NCBI GenBank assembly: GCA_015486445.1
Contig: WFRT01000325.1
Span: 1-12,790, forward strand
Length of the DNA stretch: 12,790 bases
Reading direction: 5' to 3'
Origin: Pseudomonadota bacterium
Lineage (GTDB): Bacteria; Desulfobacterota; Anaeroferrophillalia; Anaeroferrophillales; Tharpellaceae
The position numbers were made by a program, and so were the translations under genes. Below, one piece after another: positions 1 to 5,083 of the stretch (position 1 is its first letter; every line of letters begins with the position of its first letter). Under the pieces are notes generated by a model. The model ran no database searches, had not been told where the DNA came from, and worked only from the letters and a program-made list of their open reading frames with translations.

Positions 1-54
1 CAGCTCATGGCAATCATCGAAAACCGGCTGGCCGGATTCTGCGACCAGGCGTAG
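1..54 (+). CDS. Possible 3' end of a truncated gene
   Basis: Frame 1 is open from the window edge to a TAG at 52-54 and would encode the last 17 residues (QLMAIIENRLAGFCDQA) of a protein that begins outside the window. The stretch is too short to recognise a family. It is GC-rich like the core genes further right. The inverted repeat at 93 begins shortly after the stop. An open frame this short could arise by chance. Confidence 0.3.
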   Translation, partial: QLMAIIENRLAGFCDQA

Positions 55-92
55 CGACCCGCCGGCCGGGTTCGAGGCGCGGCCCCGACACC

Positions 93-134
93 TGCGGTGG
101 TCCCCAAAAACCTGGACAAAGTGCCAAGCTCTGA
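93..134 (+). repeat. Left imperfect terminal inverted repeat
   Basis: Begins TGCGGTGGTCCCCAAAAACC and continues to TCTGA at 130-134. It matches the reverse complement of 927-966 with a handful of mismatches and one gap, counted by eye. Confidence 0.6.
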
Positions 135-224
135 ATCACCCCCCATTGAAAAGAAGTGAATCATGAGCAACACTGTCTTTGCCTTAAAAGGTTGCTCCAC
201 GTCGGGATTTGGCGGCCGGCCTGA

Positions 225-620
225 TTACTTCAACCAGTTGTCGCCGTGGTACGGATCTCTTTCCGGGCTGAAATAGTCGTCTGGGCTACCCTGGTATCGA
301 TCACGGCAATTGTCCCGGTCATGCCCGTAAATCGGCGGCGGACACGGGGCGCAGCGGTCGTTAATGTGCGACAGATAGGCGTCCCGCATTCTCTGCTCTT
401 CCAGTTCTATCCGGTCCCGCCTGGCCCGGTCGACCTGCTCTTGCAACCAGCGCTTTTCTGCCTCTCTTCTCTGATCGCCCTCTCTGAAAATCCGGCGAAT
501 AAACTCATCGGTACTCTCAGCCCGGCATGGTGCAACAACCAGCGGCACGGTAATGGCGGCGAGCAGTGTTAATATGATGGCGGCGGCCAGCGTTCTCAGT
601 AGTTGAGTAAAACACCTCAT
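225..620 (-). CDS. Small exported charged coiled-coil protein, unknown function
   Basis: A 131-aa protein I do not recognise. The start is set at the ATG ending at 620 because a perfect AGGAGG (627-632) sits 6 nt upstream; an upstream ATG would add 10 residues but would place the ribosome binding site inside the gene. Residues 1-34 form a Sec signal peptide: MRCF with two arginines, a long hydrophobic stretch, then probable cleavage after CRA before EST. The mature part of about 95 residues begins with a very charged helix rich in Arg and Glu, likely coiled coil (from DEFIRR to MRDAYL). A Cys/Pro segment follows (CAPCPPP, with a further Cys downstream) and then a Tyr/Asp/Pro-rich tail. It is predicted to act in the periplasm or at the cell surface. 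It lies inside the inverted-repeat-bounded region, which suggests accessory DNA. Confidence 0.6.
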   Translation of the reverse strand: MRCFTQLLRTLAAAIILTLLAAITVPLVVAPCRAESTDEFIRRIFREGDQRREAEKRWLQEQVDRARRDRIELEEQRMRDAYLSHINDRCAPCPPPIYGHDRDNCRDRYQGSPDDYFSPERDPYHGDNWLK

Positions 621-632
621 TTCATGCCTCCT

Positions 633-650
633 TTGGGCTTTTTGGCCCAA
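633..650 (-). promoter_or_regulatory. Stem-loop abutting the ribosome binding site of the small exported gene
   Basis: TTGGGC (633-638) pairs with GCCCAA (645-650) around a 6-nt loop. In the mRNA of the 225-620 gene this hairpin ends exactly where the AGGAGG begins (627-632), so it could influence translation or protect the 5' end. The 6-bp stem is short. Confidence 0.35.
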
Positions 651-654
651 CCTC

Positions 655-831
655 TCAAGGGTTTCTTCTGCTCCTCCTCTTCTCCAGAACTTTCAGTTCC
701 TCCGGCAAATTGATTACCGGCTCAGTGTTGACTATTACAATCCGTTTATTCCAGGTATCCAGCAGTGACGTTCTCGATGTTTCAATCCACGCTCCGCGAG
801 GGGGGCGACGTTGTATGGGCGTAATATTTTT
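655..831 (-). other. Open frame without a start codon, possible gene remnant
   Basis: On the minus strand a 58-codon frame stays open from just after a TGA at 832-834 to a TGA at 655-657. It runs through the CRISPR-type repeat, where it gives the RPPRGAWIET peptide such repeats encode in this frame. It continues as a protein-like stretch (RIVIVNTEPVINLPEELKVL, then a basic RRSRRNP end). No ATG or GTG is in frame and the only TTG is far inside. The last 40 residues look more protein-like than random and end 35 bp before the exported-protein gene, so this may be the tail of a broken gene. Chance is a real alternative. Confidence 0.25.
779..809 (-). CRISPR. Solitary type I-C class CRISPR repeat, no array
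   Basis: The 31-nt segment begins GTTTCAATCCACGC and ends GGGGGGCGAC on the plus strand. Read on the minus strand it runs from GTCGCCCCCC to GTGGATTGAAAC, the hallmark ends of type I-C repeats (family knowledge). Those are usually 32 nt, so this copy appears one base short in the loop. The stem is CGCTCC (790-795) with GGGGCG (802-807), including one G-T wobble. I looked one spacer length to either side and for other GTTTCAAT or ATTGAAAC copies in the window and found none. It is therefore an orphan repeat: an array remnant, a final degenerate unit, or a repeat carried on mobile DNA. No cas genes are present. The A/T-rich flank at 810-926 lies on the side where a leader would be. Confidence 0.65.
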
Positions 832-926
832 TCATTTCCAATATCTGTTGGTCATCATCCCTTTTTAAGTGGTGTTAAAAGCAAGGCAAATAAACCGTAA
901 TTTCCGTGCAGCTTACTTTTTCATCT

Positions 927-966
927 CAGATTGTGGCACATTGTTCAGTTTTTGAGGACCACAGCA
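927..966 (-). repeat. Right imperfect terminal inverted repeat
   Basis: On the minus strand this reads TGCTGTGGTCCTCAAAAACT and continues to TCTGA, matching 93-134 in inverted orientation. Its outer end is 34 bp from the stop codon of the VIT/VWA gene. Confidence 0.6.
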
Positions 967-1000
967 AAGCTCTTCTCCTTGATTGAGATGGCCACTTGTT

Positions 1001-3235
1001 TTACGCAAAATTGGCCCCCCAGTCATCATCACTGATTCCAGCCAGCATTTTTTTGTAGAGTTCGGCCAGTTTTTTGGCGGCGGGTTGGCGCGATGCGGCC
1101 TGGTTGAGCGCTTTTAAGGTTTTTGCATCAAAAAGCTGTCCCACCGATGACCGGCTCAACCCGAGCAGGAGGGCCAGAACAATTATTTCTTCGGCAAGAT
1201 CCGGGTCAAATTTAAGCCCTGCCTCTTCGATTACGGCCAGAAATTTGTCTGGCAGGCCGCAATCAAGCAGGTCTTTGAAGTCTTTGAGTTGTAAACTCCG
1301 GCGGAAAGGCCAGGAGTGCCGCTGGTTGCACTTTTCTATGAATTCAGCGGGTGTGGTTTGCAGCCGTAATTCATCAGTTACTTCCAGGCAAAAACGGACT
1401 TCGCCGACGGTTTCAGCTGGCAAAGATCTGCGGATGAAACAGGGGGGCTCGCACATATTTGGAGCACTCTCCAAAATTACGCTGCCGGTCCCGCCCCAGC
1501 CCGCGGCCAGGGTCTGCGGGACTTTTCGCAGTTGGGGCAGCTCGCCGGTTTTTTCCCGGCCGGTCTGTTCATCGACAACCAGGAAATTGGTCCAGGGGCT
1601 CAATAGCTGGTACTCGACCGCCAGCTTTGCGGCTTCATCTTCTTCCATCTCTTTCAGGCTGCGATGGATAGCCATGCGGGTAATCGGACCGGGGGTGTTG
1701 CGCCCTGCAACCGGATTTTTCCGATTGTCGAGACTTACGGTTTGCGCAAAGGTTTTGCCGTCAACCAAAGTCATTGTCAGGGTTACCGGGCCTTCCGGGA
1801 GCTCAGCAAAGAGGGCAAAACAGTGTAAGGTGTCGCCGTCATAAACGGCTTTTATAATTTGCGGAATCTTTTTTTTCGGGGATATTGGCCACTCAATTTC
1901 GACTTTATCCGCTTTAGGCAGATATATTCTTTGGCAATGACGAACTATTTTGTCGGCCATCTGTTCACGCGGAGCAACCAGTTCACAAGCGCCATCGGTT
2001 TCAGCCGCCAACTGTTGCACAAAGCTTTCCGAAACCGCACTGCCAACTCCTATTGTAAAAAAACGGTGGCCCGATTCACGTGCGGTTCTGACGATTTTAT
2101 CACCTTCCCAAACTTCACCATCTGTGATCAGCAAAACATCCTGGGGGATTGGCGGCCCGGTGATCTCAATTGCGGTTTCCAGGGCCTGTTGCATCTCGGT
2201 TCCGCCCATATCAGCATCGATACTGCGCAGATAACGCCGGGCACGGGTAATATTTATTTTGTCTGCCTGAACCTGTTTGTTGAAAAGGGCTTTGCTGGTA
2301 CTGCCGAAGGTTACGAGATTAAAAAAATCTTCCGGCCGGAGCAGATTAAGGATATCGTTGATGGCCTGACGCGCCTGGGTCATAGAGTCGCCAGCCATTG
2401 AACCGGAACAATCTACGACAATTTTGATACTTTTCGCCGGTACTTTTTCGGGTACGGGAAGTTGTGGCGTGAAAGAGGCCAGAGCGACATACCCGGCAAT
2501 CGGGTCATGCTCAATTATAATGCTGTCGTGGTTTTTTCGGGAGCTTCGGATGTTCAATACGAAATCCCGATCCATGCAGGCTTTGCCGGTGGCCAGCCGG
2601 ACAACTTTTCCGGGGCCGGATCGACTGACGGAAATGTTGTGCGAAGGGCTTTCAAGCTCGGCTTCCGCCAACACTCCAGTGAAACTTATCTCAAGTTGAA
2701 AACGATTTTCTGACAACATTTCGGATTCCGGCAGCTGGTGCGGTTCCAGGCCGGCTTCCTCGGGGTTGCCGTAGCGCGGGGCGATGGTGGTGGGCAAAAA
2801 GTAGCGAAGTGATTCGCCCTGGCAGGTATAAAGTTCGGCAAAAACAACCACTACGGAGATCTCTTCACCAGCCATAATATTACCGACATTCATGGTGTAC
2901 ATGCCGGGTTGTAACTGCTCAAGCATTATGCTAGTGTCGCCTTTTACGATTGCCTCCTCATACTGTTCTTCAGCCGATTTTTTTTCAACAATAAGTCCCC
3001 GCAGTTCTCTTTTACCGATGGTGACTCTCAAATCCAGCAGAACTGCTTTCGATGGCAAGGGAAAGGTGTAGACTGCTTCGATTGTTTTCTGTTCAGAATT
3101 AAGATAGGTCTGCGTTATGGATGACTGGCAGAAAAGGTTATCAAAGGCGGATTTAACTTTGACTGATTGCAGTGGAATATTTGTGTTGGTATTCGTGAAC
3201 AGCCCAAATTGATCTGCGGGTTCGACCATATACAT
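1001..3235 (-). CDS. VIT and VWA domain protein
   Basis: A 744-aa protein combining an N-terminal VIT domain (about residues 5-140, including EKKSAEEQYEEAIVKG) with a von Willebrand A domain (about 269-425), the order known from inter-alpha-trypsin heavy-chain-like proteins. The metal-ion-dependent adhesion site looks complete: D275, S277 and S279 in DCSGS, T346 in GGT and D372 in TDGE, so divalent-metal-dependent ligand binding is expected. The C-terminal 300 residues have no domain I can name. There is no signal peptide, so it is probably cytoplasmic. The start is the ATG ending at 3235 because AGGAGG lies 8 nt upstream; an ATG 30 bp further up would lie before this site. The ribosome binding site is inside the last codons of the MerR gene, whose stop is 1 bp from this ATG, so the two are probably translationally coupled. 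The ligand is unknown. Confidence 0.85.
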   Translation of the reverse strand: MYMVEPADQFGLFTNTNTNIPLQSVKVKSAFDNLFCQSSITQTYLNSEQKTIEAVYTFPLPSKAVLLDLRVTIGKRELRGLIVEKKSAEEQYEEAIVKGDTSIMLEQLQPGMYTMNVGNIMAGEEISVVVVFAELYTCQGESLRYFLPTTIAPRYGNPEEAGLEPHQLPESEMLSENRFQLEISFTGVLAEAELESPSHNISVSRSGPGKVVRLATGKACMDRDFVLNIRSSRKNHDSIIIEHDPIAGYVALASFTPQLPVPEKVPAKSIKIVVDCSGSMAGDSMTQARQAINDILNLLRPEDFFNLVTFGSTSKALFNKQVQADKINITRARRYLRSIDADMGGTEMQQALETAIEITGPPIPQDVLLITDGEVWEGDKIVRTARESGHRFFTIGVGSAVSESFVQQLAAETDGACELVAPREQMADKIVRHCQRIYLPKADKVEIEWPISPKKKIPQIIKAVYDGDTLHCFALFAELPEGPVTLTMTLVDGKTFAQTVSLDNRKNPVAGRNTPGPITRMAIHRSLKEMEEDEAAKLAVEYQLLSPWTNFLVVDEQTGREKTGELPQLRKVPQTLAAGWGGTGSVILESAPNMCEPPCFIRRSLPAETVGEVRFCLEVTDELRLQTTPAEFIEKCNQRHSWPFRRSLQLKDFKDLLDCGLPDKFLAVIEEAGLKFDPDLAEEIIVLALLLGLSRSSVGQLFDAKTLKALNQAASRQPAAKKLAELYKKMLAGISDDDWGANFA

Positions 3236-3236
3236 A

Positions 3237-3671
3237 TCAGTTGCCTCCTGTCTTGTTTTTTTCATATTGAGCCAGCAGCGTACGACACAAACCGCGGATC
3301 TGCTCCGGGGTCAAACCCGAACGGTTAGGCTCGATATGCAGTTCTATACCATCGCTGATTAATATGTGGCTCCAGACTTCGATTGAGCCGGGCCGCTGGG
3401 GGCGGGGTGGTGGAACCGGGAGTCCTGAATCAGACATTTCAGTTTCACTTGTAAGCAGTTCCTGAATCCGTTCAAGGCTTAAACCCGCCGCTTTCCATTT
3501 TCGAACAGCTAGAAGCTGCTCAAGATGTTTATGCGTATAGTAGGAACCTTTGCCGGTACCTTCCGGCCGGTCAACCAGGCCCTTCTGCATATAGAAGCGG
3601 ATTTTCCGCTTGCTCATCTCAACCAGGGCACAGAGTTCATCCAACGTAAAAGTTTTAGATTCATTTTTCAT
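3237..3671 (-). CDS. MerR-family transcriptional regulator
   Basis: A 144-aa protein with an N-terminal MerR winged-helix DNA-binding domain (about residues 8-75: TLDELCALVEMSKRKIRFYM, then GLV, the YYT wing and the LERIQELL helix). A Pro-rich linker (PVPPPRPQRP) and a short C-terminal domain of about 50 residues (WSHILISDGIELHIE...) follow. It lacks the cysteine-rich metal-binding loop of metal-sensing MerR proteins. The start is the ATG ending at 3671. A longer frame to 3812 would add 47 residues, but these are translated from the promoter/operator region and are not MerR-like. No clear Shine-Dalgarno precedes the ATG, and the predicted transcript start is only a base or two upstream, so the mRNA may be leaderless. 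It lies first in an operon with the VIT/VWA gene and probably autoregulates it. The signal sensed is unknown. Confidence 0.85.
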   Translation of the reverse strand: MKNESKTFTLDELCALVEMSKRKIRFYMQKGLVDRPEGTGKGSYYTHKHLEQLLAVRKWKAAGLSLERIQELLTSETEMSDSGLPVPPPRPQRPGSIEVWSHILISDGIELHIEPNRSGLTPEQIRGLCRTLLAQYEKNKTGGN

Positions 3672-3678
3672 GACACCT

Positions 3679-3707
3679 ATTATTAACATCTTTAGTGTTA
3701 ATGTCAA
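3679..3707 (-). promoter_or_regulatory. Promoter of the MerR-VIT/VWA operon
   Basis: On the minus strand a perfect -35 TTGACA (3702-3707) and a -10 AATAAT (3679-3684, five of six consensus bases) are separated by 17 bp. Transcription should begin around 3672, at or next to the ATG of the MerR gene, implying a leaderless message. An inverted repeat fills the spacer. Confidence 0.6.
3682..3702. promoter_or_regulatory. Inverted-repeat operator (7-N7-7) in the MerR promoter
   Basis: ATTAACA (3682-3688) and TGTTAAT (3696-3702) form a perfect 7-bp inverted repeat around a 7-bp centre. It lies between the -35 and -10 boxes and touches both. MerR-family proteins typically bind inverted repeats in promoter spacers, and HspR-type members use the same 7-N7-7 geometry with a different sequence. 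The likely ligand is the MerR protein encoded directly downstream. The 17-bp spacer is of normal length, unlike the 19-20 bp of classic MerR-activated promoters, which fits repression better than activation by DNA twisting. Confidence 0.6.
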
Positions 3708-3785
3708 GAAAAAAGTTTCCGGCCGAGAATAAATACATGATAAGATGAGTTGTTGATTACCGGAAGAAAGAGACCAGCCCGCAAT

Positions 3786-3809
3786 TTCAGGGGCCTTTTC
3801 AGGGGCTTT
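3786..3809. repeat. Two-copy 12-bp tandem repeat
   Basis: TTCAGGGGCCTT is followed directly by TTCAGGGGCTTT, differing at one base. It lies in the divergent intergenic region, just upstream of a weak promoter candidate for the thioesterase operon. It could be a regulator site or simple slippage. Confidence 0.4.
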
Positions 3810-3815
3810 CATGAG

Positions 3816-3843
3816 ATGACAGGTTAATGTTGTTCAGTAATAT
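3816..3843 (+). promoter_or_regulatory. Weak promoter candidate for the thioesterase-aldolase operon
   Basis: ATGACA (3816-3821, five of six -35 bases) and TAATAT (3838-3843, four of six -10 bases) are 16 bp apart. The predicted transcript start near 3850 would fall within the AAGGA ribosome binding site, which is too close for comfort, so the true promoter may lie further upstream. Confidence 0.25.
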
Positions 3844-3861
3844 CGAAAGGATAATATCGCT

Positions 3862-4287
3862 ATGCTTGAAGTCGTCGTCCGCACCACCCATCTCGACGTG
3901 ATGGGTCATGTCAACAACGCCAAATACGTGGAATTTCTGGAATGGGGCCGCTGCGACGAGATTGAAAAGCACGGCATCGACCTTCTGGCGATGATCAAGG
4001 AAGGACTGGGTTTTGCCGTGGTCAATCTCGACATCAATTTTCGCCGCGAGGCTTTCCTTGGCGACCAGCTGTTGATTGAAACGGTTTTCAAGGAGGTGCG
4101 CAACCACAAGATCGGCATCCTCGAACAGTCCATAACCCGCAAACAAAGCGGAGAGCTGCTCTGCGACGCCCGGGTAACCTTTTTGATCTTCGATCTCAAG
4201 GCCCACAAGAGCATCGCCATGCCGGAAAACCTCCGGCGCCTGCTCCCGGAAAACCGGGAGCAGAAAGAAGAGCAGGAACAAAGATGA
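3862..4287 (+). CDS. Acyl-CoA thioesterase, hotdog fold
   Basis: A 141-aa protein of the 4-hydroxybenzoyl-CoA thioesterase / YbgC-like family. The signature near the N-terminus reads HLDVMGHVNNAKYVEFLEWG, with D12 as the expected catalytic acid and the typical H-V-N-N turn. The length is normal for a single hotdog domain, which acts as an oligomer in the cytoplasm and hydrolyses acyl-CoA thioesters; the chain specificity cannot be read from the sequence. The charged tail (REQKEEQEQR) extends past the fold. AAGGA about 10 nt upstream of the ATG serves as ribosome binding site. The gene is first in a plus-strand cluster and its TGA overlaps the next ATG by 4 bp (ATGA). Confidence 0.85.
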   Translation: MLEVVVRTTHLDVMGHVNNAKYVEFLEWGRCDEIEKHGIDLLAMIKEGLGFAVVNLDINFRREAFLGDQLLIETVFKEVRNHKIGILEQSITRKQSGELLCDARVTFLIFDLKAHKSIAMPENLRRLLPENREQKEEQEQR

Positions 4288-4964
4288 AAAAGGCCGGCTC
4301 GAATCCTTGTTCGCCTGCGGAGGAACTCGTTGTTTATGGCCGGCGTCTGCTCTCAGACCGTTTGACTACCGGCACCGGCGGCAACCTGAGCCGAGCCCGG
4401 CGGGAGGATAATCGGGTGTTTCTCACCCCGTCCGGTATTGCCTACGAACAACTTTCGGCAGCCGCCATCTCCGTCATCGACCTCGACGGCCGCCATCTCG
4501 CGGGCGAAAAGCCTTCCAGCGAATGGCAGCTGCACCGGGAAATCTACCGGGCCCGGCCCGAAGTCAACGCCGTGGTCCACACCCACTCCCCTTTCGCCAC
4601 CACCTTCGCGGTCCTCAACCGGCCGATTCCGGCCTGCCACTACCTGGTCGGGGTCTGCGGCGGCAATCAAGTCAGGGTCGCCCCTTTCGCCACCTTCGGA
4701 AGCATGGAACTGGCCCGGCTCACGGTCACCGCCCTGGGCTCGGAAAACTGCATCCTGCTGGCCAACCACGGCCTGATCGCGGTCGGGGAGACCCTGGCCC
4801 GGGCCTACAGCACCGCGCTCTACATCGAAGAGGCGGCCGAACTCTACTGGCGGGCCCTGGCCGTGGGCGAGCCGGTCATCCTGTCGTCGGAAGAGATGGA
4901 AAAGTCCCGCAAACAACTCGGCATCTACACCGGCAAGCCGGACATAAATCGCCCCCCGACCTGA
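4284..4964 (+). CDS. Class II aldolase/adducin family protein (fuculose-phosphate aldolase-like)
   Basis: A 226-aa zinc aldolase of the FucA/AraD type. Key positions are intact: the phosphate-binding GTGGNLS (30-36) and TPSG (48-51), catalytic E80 in SSEW, and zinc ligands H99 and H101 in VVHTHS and H162 in ANHG. These match E73, H92, H94 and H155 of E. coli FucA with a constant shift of 7, so activity is expected. Such enzymes cleave or form sugar phosphates through dihydroxyacetone phosphate or act on related substrates such as methylthioribulose-1-phosphate; the true substrate here is uncertain. It is cytoplasmic. The ATG overlaps the thioesterase stop by 4 bp, which indicates a coupled operon, but the metabolic link between the two enzymes is not obvious. 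Confidence 0.85.
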   Translation: MKKAGSNPCSPAEELVVYGRRLLSDRLTTGTGGNLSRARREDNRVFLTPSGIAYEQLSAAAISVIDLDGRHLAGEKPSSEWQLHREIYRARPEVNAVVHTHSPFATTFAVLNRPIPACHYLVGVCGGNQVRVAPFATFGSMELARLTVTALGSENCILLANHGLIAVGETLARAYSTALYIEEAAELYWRALAVGEPVILSSEEMEKSRKQLGIYTGKPDINRPPT

Positions 4965-5083
4965 AACCCGCAGGCCCGGGCCGGTTAAATTTCCAGTTGC
5001 AATCCGGCCCGCTTTGCTTTATGCAGAAGCCCGTCAATTTCACCAAACCGAGACCTTAGAAGCAAAAGAGACCTGGAACTGCC

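Larger units (their letters stand above)
93..966. mobile_element. Decayed insertion element bounded by imperfect inverted repeats
   Basis: Two inward-facing imperfect inverted repeats of about 40 bp lie at 93-134 and, inverted, at 927-966. Shared blocks in order are TGC, GTGGTCC, CAAAAA, CTG, ACAA, GTGCCA and TCTGA, with isolated mismatches and one gap. This length of similarity is unlikely by chance and looks like the ends of an insertion sequence. The GGTCCCCAAAAACCTGGACA type of end resembles ends I associate with the IS3 family, which is recollection rather than a search result. No transposase frame remains inside and I see no convincing target duplication. The interior holds a small exported-protein gene and a solitary CRISPR-type repeat. 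It could be a heavily deleted IS, a non-autonomous element with passengers, or two independent IS remnants. Confidence 0.45.
651..1000. other. Intergenic stretch without a complete gene
   Basis: These 350 bases hold the start-less open frame (655-831), the solitary CRISPR-type repeat (779-809) and the right inverted repeat (927-966). The remainder is A/T-rich. I see no convincing promoter, and no hairpin followed by a T-run that would terminate the VIT/VWA gene ending at 1001. Confidence 0.6.

Noticed and set aside
165..197. Inverted repeat GAGCAAC/GTTGCTC as terminator of the small exported gene
   Set aside because: The 19-nt loop is large and there is no T-run after the stem on the minus strand.
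163..276. Small plus-strand frame starting MSNTVFALKG, possibly the start of a transposase
   Set aside because: Only 37 codons, with no transposase motif after the first few residues, and it overlaps the 3' end of the better-supported minus-strand gene.
740..850. A full CRISPR array around the single repeat
   Set aside because: No second copy of GTTTCAAT...GGGCGAC lies one spacer length (about 33-37 nt) away on either side, nor elsewhere in the window.
3672..3812. N-terminal extension of the MerR gene to an upstream ATG
   Set aside because: The extra 47 residues are translated from the promoter and palindrome, do not resemble MerR proteins, and would put the promoter inside the gene.
4353..4916. 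Minus-strand frame opposite the aldolase gene
   Set aside because: The plus-strand aldolase has all its zinc ligands and catalytic residues; the antisense product is Gly/Asp/Gln-rich shadow sequence.
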